Notes: generated from the sequence alone by a model not told the origin. Positions 46,195 through 57,440 are shown, numbered from the stretch's first letter. The stretch: DNA of 64,000 bases from Luidia sarsii (GCA_949987565.1 OX465107.1:9925721-9989720); one strand, 5' to 3'. Made by a program: numbers and translations.

Positions 46195-47520
46195 ATTTCT
46201 TAGTCCCATAGACTTTGTGCACAAGATGTGGGTATGCCTTTTAGGGTAGGAATGGATGGAACAGGTTCGAAGCACAGAGTTTCCACCTTCATGAATTCAA
46301 TCAAAACGATGCTAAAAGAGGCCTACACCCTATATACAGTAAACTGTGTTTTTGTTTGTTTGCTTGTTCTCCAGTTGTCATGTGACCGCCCTTTAAAGGT
46401 CAACAGAAGTGCAAAAATTAGAAAATCCTGATTTGGCATTAAATATGTTCATTGGTACATTGTAACTCCAGATCAAACAAATTTTGTGTTTCAGGCTTAT
46501 TAGAAGCCTTTTTAAATTAATTAAAATTATGCTCGTAGTTATCGAGGGCGCTGTTCTTTACGTCACCGGATGAACGCAGAATTTTTGTTCTCTCCCCGCG
46601 AAAGCCGTATGCACTTAGATAGTCGGAGAGGTTCCCTGACTTGTTCAGCAGATAATGCATGTTTTTTTAGCATGGCACCAGTCTTTTTCTTGGCGAGAAA
46701 AACCTGACAATTTTGTTGGCTGAGACGTCTTTCGACAAGCTTTTTCTTCGGAATCAGATGAATTCTAAGTCGATAACAAGGATAGAAATTCTGAAAATAG
46801 TTTTCCTATGGCCACAGACAGGAACACGTTGCCAAACCATACACGTATGAGCTCGAATGGTCTCCGTGAAAACAACCTTCGAAATGGACACTGCACTGCA
46901 CGATTTGACGGGTCGGATTATTTCGGTCGTGTCAGCGTGATTTTTGACGTCAAAATGCGGCTTATTCTAGGATCGTCAGGGAATAAATGCATGTTTATTC
47001 CACTGAGCTGCAATCTTCAAAAACGAATCTGGCTGGCGTGTCAACGGGTTTGTCGATATTTACTCCCGAAATCGGTTCTCTTGAAAAACATGCACTGACT
47101 GTTGGTATACACGAACGTACAATACAATAGTTCCCGGCCAAGATTAATGGACCGAGTCTTCATCCGCTGACGTCACCAAGGACATCCTCCACGGGGGCGT
47201 GGCTGCTCCCCCTTCAAAACTTAAATAATTTTTTTAAACTCTTTCCCATAGTTTAAAATTGGGAAAAAATGCATGGATGTATTTTACTGACACCATAGTA
47301 TTATTTGAAATAATAAAAACGAATTCCAAAATGCATTGCAGTTGACCTTTAAAGGGCCAACCTGCCACGATCTTAGATCCCACAGAATCAATATTTGGCA
47401 TCTATCTAAGTTGGGAAACTGGGTCTCCAAAAATTGCCATAATTATGATGATGACATCATCTCATGAATATTAATGAGGTATTAAAGTTTAAATCTTTAG
47501 ATAGAAAAAAACATGATAAT
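46195..47520 (-). repeat. Family X copy split by a second TTAA element
   Basis: The left part ends GTCATGTGACCGCCCTTTAA. The right part, from 47349, begins TTAAAGGGCCAACC and continues TCTAAGTTGGGAAACTGG and CATGAATATTAATGAGG in the family X order. It is more diverged than the 61-63 kb copies. Confidence 0.65.
46397..47348. mobile_element. 952-bp TTAA-flanked element with AGGTCAAC termini
   Basis: TTAA at 46393-46396 and 47349-47352 flank inverted ends AGGTCAACAGAAGTGC and AGGTCAACTGCAATGC. It has no transposase. An open frame at 46808-47098 (96 codons) has no recognisable domain. The interior is CpG-richer than the flanks. Probably a non-autonomous piggyBac-type element unrelated in sequence to the other TTAA elements here. 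Confidence 0.7.
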
Positions 47521-47689
47521 AAATCACTGGTTAACTCTCTTGTTGTGCTGTTGCTAGCATGTGAGAGGAGTTTCAGGGACTAAGGTTTGATGACCTGTTG
47601 CATGTCATGTGACCCTTTCTCCCAGTCGAAACCGGAAGTGCAGTAGTAATTATGCATATATGCTACCAGTTTTTAGATTTTCAAGTTGG

Positions 47690-48190
47690 TCTTTCTTCGG
47701 AAAAAAAAAGAACGGAAAAGCTACTTGTCTGTTACAAAAGATGTACATATGTATGTGTCTAGTTTCTTCTTCTTTTTCTTGTCGGAAAAATCCCATAGAC
47801 AAAGCACAGGGTTTTTTCGAAAGGTACTTTTGCCATTGAACAAACTTTGATTTTTTTCAAACTTGACAAATGCATAGAGCCCTTGCTGAAATTTTACGCC
47901 ATAGTCTTGAAAAAGTCTTGAATGTCTAGCCCAATAGCATTTAGCTTTTGGGCTAGACATTCAAAATCCTGAGTTTAGAACCAATTGACCATTGTTCAGA
48001 ATTATTATGATTGTTTGAATATTATAATTAAGTCCAATAGACTTTGTGCACAAAATATGCAGGTGCGTTTTGGGATAGGAATGGAGAGTACGGGTTCGAA
48101 TCCAGTTTTTTGTTTTTGTTTTTTTAAAGAACCAGATGAGGAAAAGCGTTATGTTCTGTTCGGCAACAGACATAAATCTCTAGTTCTACT
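47690..48190 (-). repeat. Family X copy abutting VPS8 exon 2
   Basis: Carries CTTCTTCTTTTTCTTGTCGG, CCCATAGACAAAGCACAGGG, TTTGTGCACAAAATATGCAG, GGGTTCGAATCCAG (B box) and GAACCAGATGAGGAAAAGCG. It ends ACAGACATAAATCTCTAGTT 12 bp before the acceptor AG of VPS8 exon 2. A half hairpin (GGAAAAGCTACTTGTCTG) is at 47715. Confidence 0.75.
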
Positions 48191-48202
48191 TTTTTTCTTC
48201 AG

Positions 48203-48271
48203 ATCGATGATGATGAGTTTGATATTCCAGAGCTAGAGACAGCACCAACGTTGGATAGCATTCTAAATGAG
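48203..48271 (+). CDS. VPS8: VPS8 exon 2 (conserved acidic motif)
   Basis: 69 nt (23 codons), phase 0 in and out, encoding IDDDEFDIPELETAPTLDSI and LNE. Human VPS8 has IDDKEFDIPQVDTPPTLESILNE at this position. The acceptor is ACTTTTTTTCTTCAG and the donor GTATGACAC. The next exon should encode the acidic TDDEDES-like stretch and then the beta-propeller. It was not found before 64000, so intron 2 exceeds 15.7 kb. The end of a family X repeat lies within about 20 bp upstream of the exon. Confidence 0.88.
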
Positions 48272-48899
48272 GTATGACACTAATAAGCTTTTTTATTTTC
48301 AATATTGTTCAGAAGAAGTTCACTGTAACATTGTCACGCTGAATATTATAGAGTACCGAACCAACAATAACACACAAAATATAGTCCACTTCTTGAATTT
48401 ATTACTATACATCTGAATTCTTATTGTGCAAACCACACATGTACCAGTACATGTACACAACATATCAATATGGCTGCACCCATGCTGGGTAGTTTGCATG
48501 TACTACACCTACACCTTCATTGTAAACTTGTATGCACATGTCAGTGGATGATCATGTTCATGTACAGTCTACAGTATATACACTTATACAGTAGTTCAAT
48601 TAACATATGGTAATACTGTACATGTATGCCACAGGGATAAGCTGTTGGATAAACTTCTGTAGGGAGGGGCAAACAACCTTGTACCAGAAACCTGACAGGT
48701 GCATGTACTGGTAAATTGTAAATAGGTACTCAAAAATGTGCATGAAAATTAAAATGAAATCTATTTAAATTTAAAAAAATGAATTGCCATCATGTTAATA
48801 AAATATCCAGTATTTTGATATGCTGGCAGGTAATTAAATTTTCAGAATTCAACAAGTCCCTTAAAATATGTTTAAAAGTTTGATAACTCTCTTTGCTTA
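48272..48899. other. VPS8 intron 2, start, nothing recognised
   Basis: AT-rich sequence with ACATGTAC words. No exon or repeat boundary seen. Confidence 0.4.
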
Positions 48900-48903
48900 T
48901 TAA

Positions 48904-49210
48904 ACCACTTCACGCCGGGTGGTTTTACAGCGCCAATGACCGCCATACGGGGGTTTTTGAACAATGCATCATTTTCAAATCTCGCTAAAACAATCGGAAC
49001 AATATATTTCTGTGAAATAAATCAATAAGGGTATACTATGGGTACAAGAGAGTAAAACCTGGCAGAATTTGGATGATTCGTATTGCTTTGTTCTAAGCTG
49101 AAAAGAGTCTTTGTTTAAAATGTGGACAATAGTGGTGCCCAGATTTGGAGGGCCACATCGCATAGTCAAGCCAACGGAGCTCTGATTGTGGAGGTCCCAG
49201 CGCGAAGTGG
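48904..49210 (-). mobile_element. TTAA-flanked MITE (CCACTTCGCGCC family), internally deleted
   Basis: TTAA at 48900-48903 and 49211-49214 surround inverted ends ACCACTTCACGCCGGG and CCACTTCGCGCTGGG. Compared with the 694-696-bp copies at 25.9 and 59.5 kb it is reversed and lacks roughly half the interior. A minus-strand open frame (MEDELDFLDDEQFQTTKHST) starts at 49352 outside the element and runs into it. That frame is not recognised and is probably chance. Confidence 0.75.
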
Positions 49211-49349
49211 TTAATGCTGGATCAGTATGGATATGGACATCATGAAGATATTTGCTAGCCTCAAGGGGAGGGAAATATTGTTGTGTTACTTGTGTTGAAT
49301 GTTTGGTAGTTTGGAACTGTTCATCATCCAGGAAATCCAGCTCGTCTTC

Positions 49350-49810
49350 CATGGTAATGTAGCAGCACAGATTTTGTCAAGAACACCTGTGGATGGTTCA
49401 AACTGAGTTTCAAAATTAGATCATGTCATATAAACCTTACACTTAGTTTCCTCTCGCTTGATGTATATCTTTAAGAGGTTTTCATGGGAAGTCTTGTTTC
49501 TTCCTCCATTCTTCCGTCAGAAAATTCATTTCTTTTCTATTTGTTTCCTCCTAAGGTGAGAGATGGATGCGAATAAATTGACAAGAACAATTGTTTAGTC
49601 ATGGTGAACATTGGGATCGAACGTAAGCGAACCCTGCTGTTTAATACTTTTAATTAACGCGTCAAATTATAAACATAACTCATCTTCAACCTTTTATTGT
49701 AAGGCCGCAAATCGATTGGCAAATCTGGCCTCAAAGCTAAATACATATGTACATTTTCTGAACAACACTTATGTGCGACTACTTGAGTTAATAAGCGTTT
49801 GACAAAAATC
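49350..49810. other. VPS8 intron 2, nothing recognised
   Basis: No gene or clear repeat. It may include the 3' flank of the recombinase relic. Confidence 0.3.
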
Positions 49811-49811
49811 A

Positions 49812-50960
49812 CTAATACTGCTCTGTTAAGTAGGACTTCAGAGCATGCGTGCGTTTATAAGTTAGGCGATTAAATGCAGAGTCTTTTGTGGCGGCGAGAA
49901 TGGAATCCTTATCTAATTGAAAATAAGCGTTTCTGACGCTTTCAGATTTCCACCTTCCTTGCTTGGATATTAGGAAAGGGGGGACGTGAGCATTGAAGGC
50001 CGCTGATGCTCCGCCAGACCTCAAGCTGTGGATCATGGAGGCCATAGTTGAAACATTGTGTTACTGAGTGATATAGGAGAGGGTACGTGACCTGTCTTGT
50101 TGGCAATGAGCCTGCGGAGAACAGGTAGGGTTGAGTCGTGTGGGTCACCTAAAGCCGAGAAATAGCGCTCTGCAACAACAACTGGGCAAGTGGGTTTGAA
50201 TGTTCGGGCAATAACTATTTCTGCTCCTTGTCTAAATTGATCAGCCTTTGATTTAAGAAAACGTATGGTTAAACAGTCTGAAGATATTGTACAATCCTTG
50301 CGGCTGATGTTTTTGATGTCGTCGAAACGAAGAAATGCGGCGTAGGAGATGAAGCACACAAAGAGAATGCGTAGATCCGTTAGTGTTGCGGAGGTGTGCC
50401 CGTGCTTAGCGTGCAGTTGTGCAAGAATGTCTGGGGTGTTGTGTTGGAAACGTCTGGTAGCGGTACTGTAGCACTGCTGATACGCTTCTTGTTCTTGGTG
50501 GCCGGCTTTTTGGCTACGGCAACCTTCTCTGCCCTTTTAATTTTTTTTCATCGATGGAGTCGTCGGCCAGGTTGTCGGCCACGTACTCTTTGACGACGCC
50601 CCAACCGAGGTCTGATCTGTCAGCAAGCTGTATCAGTTTCTGCCGTTCCTTGAGGGTTTGACTTGCCTCGTTGAGGTTGGTCTTTGCCTGGTCTATGTCG
50701 AGAGTTTCAATGTTCTGAAGGGAGGTATCAATGAGGTCCAGGACTTTTTATCGCAGCGAAAGAACTGTTGTTCCCCTCTCTCTTGAAGGTTGGGGTTTCG
50801 AAGAGCTTCTGCTTCTGATAAGCGTGTTCCACCTTGGAGTCGATGGATTTGGTCAAAGCTTGGATGGCTTGCAAGATGTAAATTGTAAATAGGATCTTTT
50901 CCACTGACATGACTGAAGTACATGTACAGTACATGTACATTGTGTAGGAGCTTGTTACAG
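49812..50960 (-). pseudogene. Tyrosine recombinase-bearing retroelement relic (DIRS/YR type)
   Basis: Reading the minus strand leftward: IQALTKSIDSKVEHAYQKQK, a frameshift, TNLNEASQTLKERQKLIQLA and DRSDLGWGVVKEYVADNLAD (an ADRS..GW..V.EY..D.LADD segment typical of proteins next to metazoan YR retroelements), then a deletion. Recombinase pieces follow: YAAFLRFDDIKNISRKDC (box I Arg in LRFDD), a frameshift, and IHSLRSGGASAAFNAHVPPF with GRWKSESVRNAYFQ. That last part holds the H-x-x-R box, the second conserved Arg/Trp and the Tyr nucleophile. Clearly dead. Confidence 0.78.
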
Positions 50961-50999
50961 TATGTTACTGTCGGTTGGTAATAACAGTTAAGCACTTGT

Positions 51000-51540
51000 C
51001 ACCCACTTTCAAATTGCTTTCTCTACTCACTACACTGATAATGAAAATAATACCCTTCAGAAGACTTTTCAAGTTCTTCATGGGCTAATTGTAAATTGCT
51101 AATTGGCTTGTAAATGACTTATTGTGTCATCAAACATTTTTGAGGATTGACCACATACTGATAGATACCCTGTACATTGTTTCTTTATCATGGACATTGG
51201 TCCACAACTTTCAGGATCATCATTGGCCCATGCACTGATCTTCCATACATTAACTCAAAGGAAGAGGACCCTAGCAATGCCTGGGGAGCTTTGAGTTATG
51301 CGAAAAATAGGGGGTCTAGGTACTAGTCCCAGGCATTCGGTCAGTCTATTCACATCCTTAGCATCTTCTTGAGAGTATACATGTATACATTTATGTACAC
51401 ATGTACATGTACGGTTCAACAAGACAATAACATGAGGGGTAACAAGAGATTTATGTATGTTTGCAAAACAGAACATAAAGCTTTTCTGCATCTGTGTCCC
51501 AATATCGCATTTCAAGTCAATTTGATTTTTTTTTAATTTG
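51000..51540. other. VPS8 intron 2, nothing recognised
   Basis: Contains an ACATGTACATGTAC microsatellite at about 51378-51413. No exon identified. Confidence 0.4.
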
Positions 51541-51541
51541 T

Positions 51542-52730
51542 GCATGAGAAGACTGTGACATTTGCCCCTTTAAAGCACTGTCACATGACATGCGATGACA
51601 ACATTTTGGCCCAAAAGAGAGTTTATCGAGTCTGTTTCTTTTGTTTTGAAAAGGAACAGAAAATGTGCCAAATATGGTCAAATGAATGTGAAATAATGAC
51701 AATTTCATGACCTCATTAATATACATAAGATGACGTCACCATCACTGATAGCCGTTTTTGGATACACATTTTCCCCACTTAGATACATGTCAATTGTTGA
51801 TCCTTTGGGATCTAAGATCGTGGCATGATTGCACACTGCAGTTTGGTCCTTTGAAGGGCTGTCACAAGACCATCCTTGCAAAAACAGACCAGGGAAAAAA
51901 AAATTACACATTTATTTTTTATTTTTTTTAGTGTAGGCCCTCTTCGCATAATTTTGATGGAATTTGCAAAGGACGAAAACAAAGTTGACATCACCGGGAT
52001 TCGAACCTATACCCTCCATTCCTACCCCAAAAAGCACACATATTTTGTGCACAAAGTCTATGGGACTTGACTCTAACTATAAAAATTCATAATAATTCTA
52101 AACAATAGTCCTTTTGTTCCAAACCTAAGATTTTGATTGTCTAGTGTCTAGTGGGCTAACTGCCTACCAAATTTCGTGACGATTGACCAACGGCTTGTGA
52201 TTTAAAATCACGCATTTTGATGATGTCGTGGTTGCGTCATATCATTTTGGCCCCCAAAGCAATGAACTTTGGTGTTCCTAAACCATATCCCCAATAGATA
52301 AGAAAAAATGAAGAAAATCTCGCTCCATTGGCGAAATATGCTCAATTGAATGTTACAATCTGAAAAAGTTCATGACCTCATTAATATTCATGAGATGAGG
52401 TCACGATCAAATAAGGGCAATTTTTGGGATACACCTTTTCCCAACTACTGGTATAATAGCGCAAAATTGAAACCAAACAAACTTTTACTTTTCCTTTTAA
52501 TGGAGTTTGAAATTTTCCACTTTGAAGCACTGTCACGTCACCCATGAAAACGTCATGATTAATCCAAGAACGTCGGATTACAAGACATAACTTCACAATG
52601 GGCTATACGTATTTGCCAAATATGAATAAAATCCAAGTGCGTTCAATGGCAAAAGTGTTGGCTACAAATTCCCTTGTGCTTTGTCTATGGGCTTTTTCCT
52701 ATAAGAAGAATTCCAGGCAATTACCAGTGT
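51542..52730 (+). repeat. Family X copies (one and a half, diverged)
   Basis: GCCCCTTTAAAGCACTGTCA occurs at 51570 and CATTAATATACATAAGATGA at 51714. A fuller copy follows from 51850 with CGGGATTCGAACC, TTTTGTGCACAAAGTCTATG, CGCATTTTGATGATGTCGTG, CATTAATATTCATGAGATGA and CTTTGTCTATGGG at 52680. Confidence 0.7.
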
Positions 52731-53888
52731 GACAAACCCAACAGTCTTTTTCAAGACTATCCTCTCTTCAAATGAGAGACAATATTGCGAGTCACATCCC
52801 CAATTGTAACATTGTATGTGTACATGTACAATGTACATGACATGTACAGCCAGTCTACTGACGTTAGTAGCAGGGAAAACATCACATCAAACCAAACCAT
52901 TGTATTTGTAAATCATTCTCCATTTGAGGAAATTACATTGCCAACGGTCAAGGTTGTGCGATTCAAAGTTGTGTTCCCACCCCTGCTACACTAACCAGTA
53001 TCACTCACAATGTGGCAACTACATTTGTACCTTCTAATAACCCATGCCAATTGCTACCCCTTGTAGTTTTGTACTAATCAACTACCCCTGGCAAAGTACC
53101 ACAATTCTTATCCAAGAAGTGAACCCAATGTACATGTACTTCAACCTTACCCACGAGACCTCCCCTTTAGACGGAACCAATTTCACATAATGGTTCAACG
53201 AGAAACCCACGGAAACCTACCAAACTATTCAGAATGTCTCCCAACCCATCACGTATTCAAAGCATTCATCCATGGAGAATGTCTCCGATGTATACATATA
53301 TACATGTACAAGGAATAAAATTAACAGTGAAGACTTTGAAGAGTCAGTCATAACCTCAAAGTTCTACTCAACAGAGGCTACTCGAATCCGAGATCAAACT
53401 TGCTCAATAAGCAGAGTATCTCCCAAAAATCGACCCCTTGTTCACAAACCACAAACTGGAACCCAAACAATGCAACACCTGATGTTTTTATAGCACCACC
53501 TATAATCCTGCGATCAACCACTGTGATTTGCAATGAGCAGACAGTAGACATTGGCAGCACTTCCAAAGCAATGAACAACCCCTGGATATTTTCCCAAACA
53601 CAACCGTCATTGCTTACTAAAAAAAGCCAAAAACATACGGGAATGCTCATCCGGGCAAAACTTCCCAAGTCCACAACAACCCTTGTCCCAGATGATTCTA
53701 GTTCCGTTGAGGAACTAGTTCAATCCCTGGACAATCTGCTCTCCTTATTTGAGGAACAAATCACCCAATAATACCCAGTCCGGCCACTCCAACCAATTTC
53801 TATACCAGCACACCCATAAAGAGACAAACTGATCTGCCAAGATCACTACCGCAAAGTTCTGATGATTGCCCAGATGGCATGAAAAAAA
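52731..53888 (+). other. Unrecognised sequence with a short open frame (53400-53771)
   Basis: Low-CpG, Thr/Pro/Ser-rich frames, the longest 123 codons (DVFIAPPIILRSTTVICNEQ and later DDSSSVEELVQSLDNLLSLF). It could be a decayed 5' coding part of a retroelement belonging to the adjoining duplicated block. Nothing here was recognised as a VPS8 exon. Confidence 0.25.
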
Positions 53889-54484
53889 GTCATTGCAGTG
53901 CCATTACTGTGTACTGACTGGCGACTGCACATTACCCAGCCACAACATCAGGACTTAGCATTTTTAAACATCGTGTCCTCTATCAACCCTCCTTCTCCTA
54001 CTCCCTACCCTTTATTCTAACCCTCCCCTCTTCACCATCTCGGTGTCACCAAGCCCCCCCCCCAAATATCTAAAGCCCCTCTCTCCCCTTTCTCTCCCCT
54101 TTGTCCCCCCCTCTCTCTCCCTCTCTCTCCCCTGTCTCCCCCTGTCTCCCCTCTCTCCCCCTGTCTCCCCTGTCTCCCTCTCTCCCCTATCTCCCCCTCT
54201 CTCCCCCTCTTTATCCCTCTCTCCCCTCTCTCCCCCTCTCTATCCCTCTCTCCCCCTTTCTCCCCCTCTCTCCCCCTCTCTCCCCTCTCGCCACCTCTCT
54301 TCCCTCTCTCCCCTCTCTCCCCTCTTTATCCCTCTCTCCCCCTCTCGCACCTATTGACTGAGCCTAATCAAGACATTGTGTCGTCTCCCCTTGTCCCCAC
54401 TAAACCTTGTTCTAACCTGAATGTTGTAACCCATCCCTCTCCCACTGTATGCACCCCCTCAACCTCAACCCCCTTCCTACATCG

Positions 54485-56279
54485 GTGATATACAAAAATG
54501 TTGCAAACTGCTTACTGACTAAAATTACCAAAATGTAAATCTTAAAATTTAGTGGGCCTGACGTTTCGATCCTAGCAGGACCTTTCTCAAAGGCAGAGTG
54601 ACAAGGACAAACAGATACATGTACATGAAGGAAGGGGGGAGAGAATGAATAGGACACGGATGAGAAACAAAGGACAAAGAGTGAAGCTGGTAGGGAGAGA
54701 TAAAAGGGAAGGGCAAAGAGTGGGTAGGGATTAGTGAGAGGAGGGGGAAAGATCAAAGAGAAGGGCATGGAGTAGGGTAGGGATTAGTGACAAGAGGGGG
54801 AAAGATCAAAGAGAGAAGTGTGAAGGACTGAACACAAAAGAAGGATTATCAGAAAGCTGCATGGTGTTAGTCATTACCCTCCTGGATGTTGAGACCATGT
54901 GGTTGAATAGTCCGAAGACGCTTCATCCACATTTTCTCACGGCTAAGACAGACAGCATTACTACGGTGACCGAGTGATTCTATGCCCAGTACACTCATAT
55001 CTGATATCGAATGATCAGGGAGATTGAAGTGATACCCAACAGGGGTGTCCATTTTACCGGTTTTGATAGTAGACCTATGGCCATACTGTACATCCGTTTT
55101 TTGAGGGTGTTTTTGGTCTCGCCAACATACTGATTATTACAAACTCTACAAGAGATGAAGTATATGATATTTGAGGTAGTGCAAGTGATAGAGCCATAGG
55201 TCGTGTTGGTAGTTCCAGAAGAATGTCCATTGAAACTTTTGAAAGAGTCCATTTCCTTGACATGTGTCTTGCAAACAATGCATTTCGAGGTACACTTAAA
55301 TGTACCAAATTTAGTAGGAGGTGAAGAGTCCAAAGGGGGAACCTCTGCTCGGACAATTTGTCACGCAGGTTACGGGGGCGCCTGAAAGCCAAAACAGGCG
55401 AATTTGGAATGGCATCAGCCAGACGATCTGAAGTGTGGAGAATATGGTGGTTTTCCTTAGTTATCTTCCTGAGATGAGGAAGAGAAGGGTGGTAGGAAGT
55501 AACTAAGGGAACCTTGGGCTTGTCCTTGGGACCTGGTGGTTTTTGTTTTAGTGCCGAACTTCTGGGAATGGAATAGACTTTAGCAATGGAGTTCTTCACT
55601 TGGCGAGAACTATAGCCTCTAGCAACCAAGTTACTGGCCAATACACGTGTATGGCGGCGAAAGTCAGACTCAATGGAACATATGCACCTCAATCTGAGGG
55701 CCTGGCTGTAAGCTATACCAGTCTTACAGTGTCTGGGGTGACAACTGGAGGAATGGAGATATTGATGAGTGTCGGTGGGCTTAAAATACAAGTCAGTAGT
55801 GAGTGTATTGAGGTCTTTCCGGATGGTGACGTCCAGAAAGTGGGTCTGTTGAAGAGACTGCTCCCATGTGAATTTGATAGTCCTATGGAAGGAATTGATG
55901 TGGTCAAAGAAAGCATTCAAGCTGCTACCGTCCCTAGTCCAAATAAAGAACACGTCATCTACATGTATGTATCTCCACCAAATCCAGAAACGGCATGGAG
56001 CCTCACTGAGCATGCGTTCCTCAAGGTCACCCATGAAGAGGCAGACAAAGGAAGGAGCCATGCGCGTGCCCATGGCAGTGCCATGCACTTGAAGATAGTG
56101 CTTGCCAAGAAAGGAGAAATTATTCTTGGCCAGCACTAGCCTCATGAGGGTGGTTATGTCGGAGATGGGTGGAGAAGACTGTTTTCCTTTGGCCAGGGCC
56201 GAGGAGCAAGCTTGAATGCCTTCTTCCTGGGGGATGTTAGTGTATAGAGAGGAAACGTCAATAGTACCAATTATGGCAG
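54485..56279 (-). mobile_element. Penelope-like element, 5'-truncated, 7-bp TSD
   Basis: TACATCG at 54478-54484 and 56280-56286 flanks a minus-strand PLE. The RT starts at its middle motif (TIDVSSLYTNIPQEEGI) at the truncated 5' end, the GIY-YIG endonuclease follows, and the 3' end carries GCCTTTGAGAAAGGTCCTGC and GATCGAAACGTCAGG. Duplicate B lacks the insertion at the equivalent place (58581-58587). Confidence 0.88.
54880..56270 (-). pseudogene. PLE reverse transcriptase plus GIY-YIG endonuclease, frameshifted
   Basis: RT motifs on the minus strand: DVSSLYTNIPQEEG, GTAMGTRMAPSFVCLFMGDL, and RYIHVDDVFFIW where PLEs normally read RYIDDIFFIW (two extra residues in the catalytic box). Then come LDVTIRKD, YLHSSSCHPRHCKTGIAYSQ and ALRLRCIC. 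A frameshift near 55330 leads to FKCTSKCIVC and IIYFISCRVCNNQYVGETKN, the GIY-YIG core with its Cys pairs. A second frameshift near 55075 leads to DTPVGYHFNLPDHSISDMSV. The family copies RNA at a nick made by the GIY-YIG domain. This copy is inactive. Confidence 0.87.
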
Positions 56280-56744
56280 TACATCGTTAGAGCACGAAGG
56301 TTAGAGCAATTGACCAAGGCCACCAAACCTATTCGTACAGTACACACGTTTGAACAAATAAGAACAGACCACTCTATGTCCCCCTTCTGTCTCCCCTCTC
56401 TGTCTACCCCTCTCTGTCTACCCCCTCTCTCTTTCCCTCTCTCCCCTCTCTCCCGGCCCTTTCTCTCTCCCCTCTCACTCCCCCTCTCTCTCTCCCCTCT
56501 CACTCCCCTCTCTCTCTCCCCTCTCACTCCCCCTCTCTCGCACCTCCTCCCTCCCTCCCTATCTCACCCTCTCCCTCTTAAGCCCCCTTTTCTCTCCCTC
56601 TCTCTCCCTCTCGGCTCTTTCCCCCTTTCTCTGCCCCATCTCTAGGCATATCCATGGCTGCTACCTCACAAGCACGTCCCGACAACATTTTCATTGCCCT
56701 GCGCCCCGCGACCACCTCTCTCCCCTCTCTACGTCTCTCTCCCG

Positions 56745-57170
56745 CCCTTTCTTACTCCATCCGCTTCAACCCTCTCCCCCAAACTCCACGCTCTCCTCGC
56801 CCTCCCTCCGCCCCTCTCTCGGCTCCGCCAGCCTGTAAAAAGCTGTGCGCACCTGCTATATACAGCTTGTACAGTAGAAGTGCATCTACGGAACACCCCT
56901 CCCTGACCCAGTCTGAGGCAATGGTACAGTCCAAGCAGTGACCCCCCCTTGCCCTTGAGGCACACACACAGACATTGGACAGACTTAAAGAGATATCTGG
57001 AGATAGTGTTTGGAAATCATATTTTTCATCACCACAGGCGTTTTAAAACTACTGGCAGCATATGTAAGGTATCATCGGAAAGGAAACATTTTACTCTTTC
57101 TTGTGGTGAAACAATTAAAAACTTAACTTATTTTTATGAATTTCTATGAATTTGTGTAAGAAAATTAGAC
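56745..57170. other. Duplicate A, non-coding right part
   Basis: Sequence shared with 59030-59480 in duplicate B (GCGCACCTGCTATATACAGC, TTTTAAAACTACTGGCAGCA). Open frames here are matched by broken ones in B, so coding is not supported. Confidence 0.5.
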
Positions 57171-57440
57171 TTTCATTTCTAATTTCCGTTATGTTTACGT
57201 CATGTCATTAAAACTTGTCATGTGCATTGTCCGAGTGTGTAGCTGTCTCCCTGCCGAATTTGAAACGATTTCTTCAAACTTCGCCACAGGGATCGTGTTA
57301 AATTACATTTTCGGACATTTTCAACCTGCCGCTAGAGGGCGCTCGAGTACTTGATGATAGTGACTCAACCTTGACCTGACAACGTTAACACAAAGTTCAT
57401 ATCTGACTTCAAATTTGAATAAGAGCCCTTACAAAGTCAC

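Larger units (their letters stand above)
53889..57440. repeat. Tandem duplicate A (contains the PLE insertion)
   Basis: Unit order: CATTGCAGTGCCATTACTGT, a CTCTCCCC tract (54070-54350), TCAAGACAT and GTGTCGTCTCCCC, [PLE], GTTAGAGCACGAAGG, a second CTCTCCCC tract (56380-56640), GCATATCCATGGCTGCTACC, TTTCATCACCACAGGCGTTT and TTCCGTTATGTTTACGTCAT. Unit B repeats this order at 57879-60462. Confidence 0.85.

Noticed and set aside
49205..49352. Minus-strand frame beginning MEDELDFLDDEQF as a host exon
   Set aside because: Acidic start looked gene-like, but it runs into the MITE, has no recognised homology and no convincing donor, and is opposite to VPS8.
53400..53771. VPS8 exon 3
   Set aside because: DDSSSVEELVQSLDNLL looked acidic, but there is no match to the TDDEDES segment, no phase-0 acceptor next to it, and it adjoins duplicated repeats.
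55600..56139. 179-codon plus-strand frame opposite the PLE
   Set aside because: Antisense shadow of the PLE reverse transcriptase on the minus strand.
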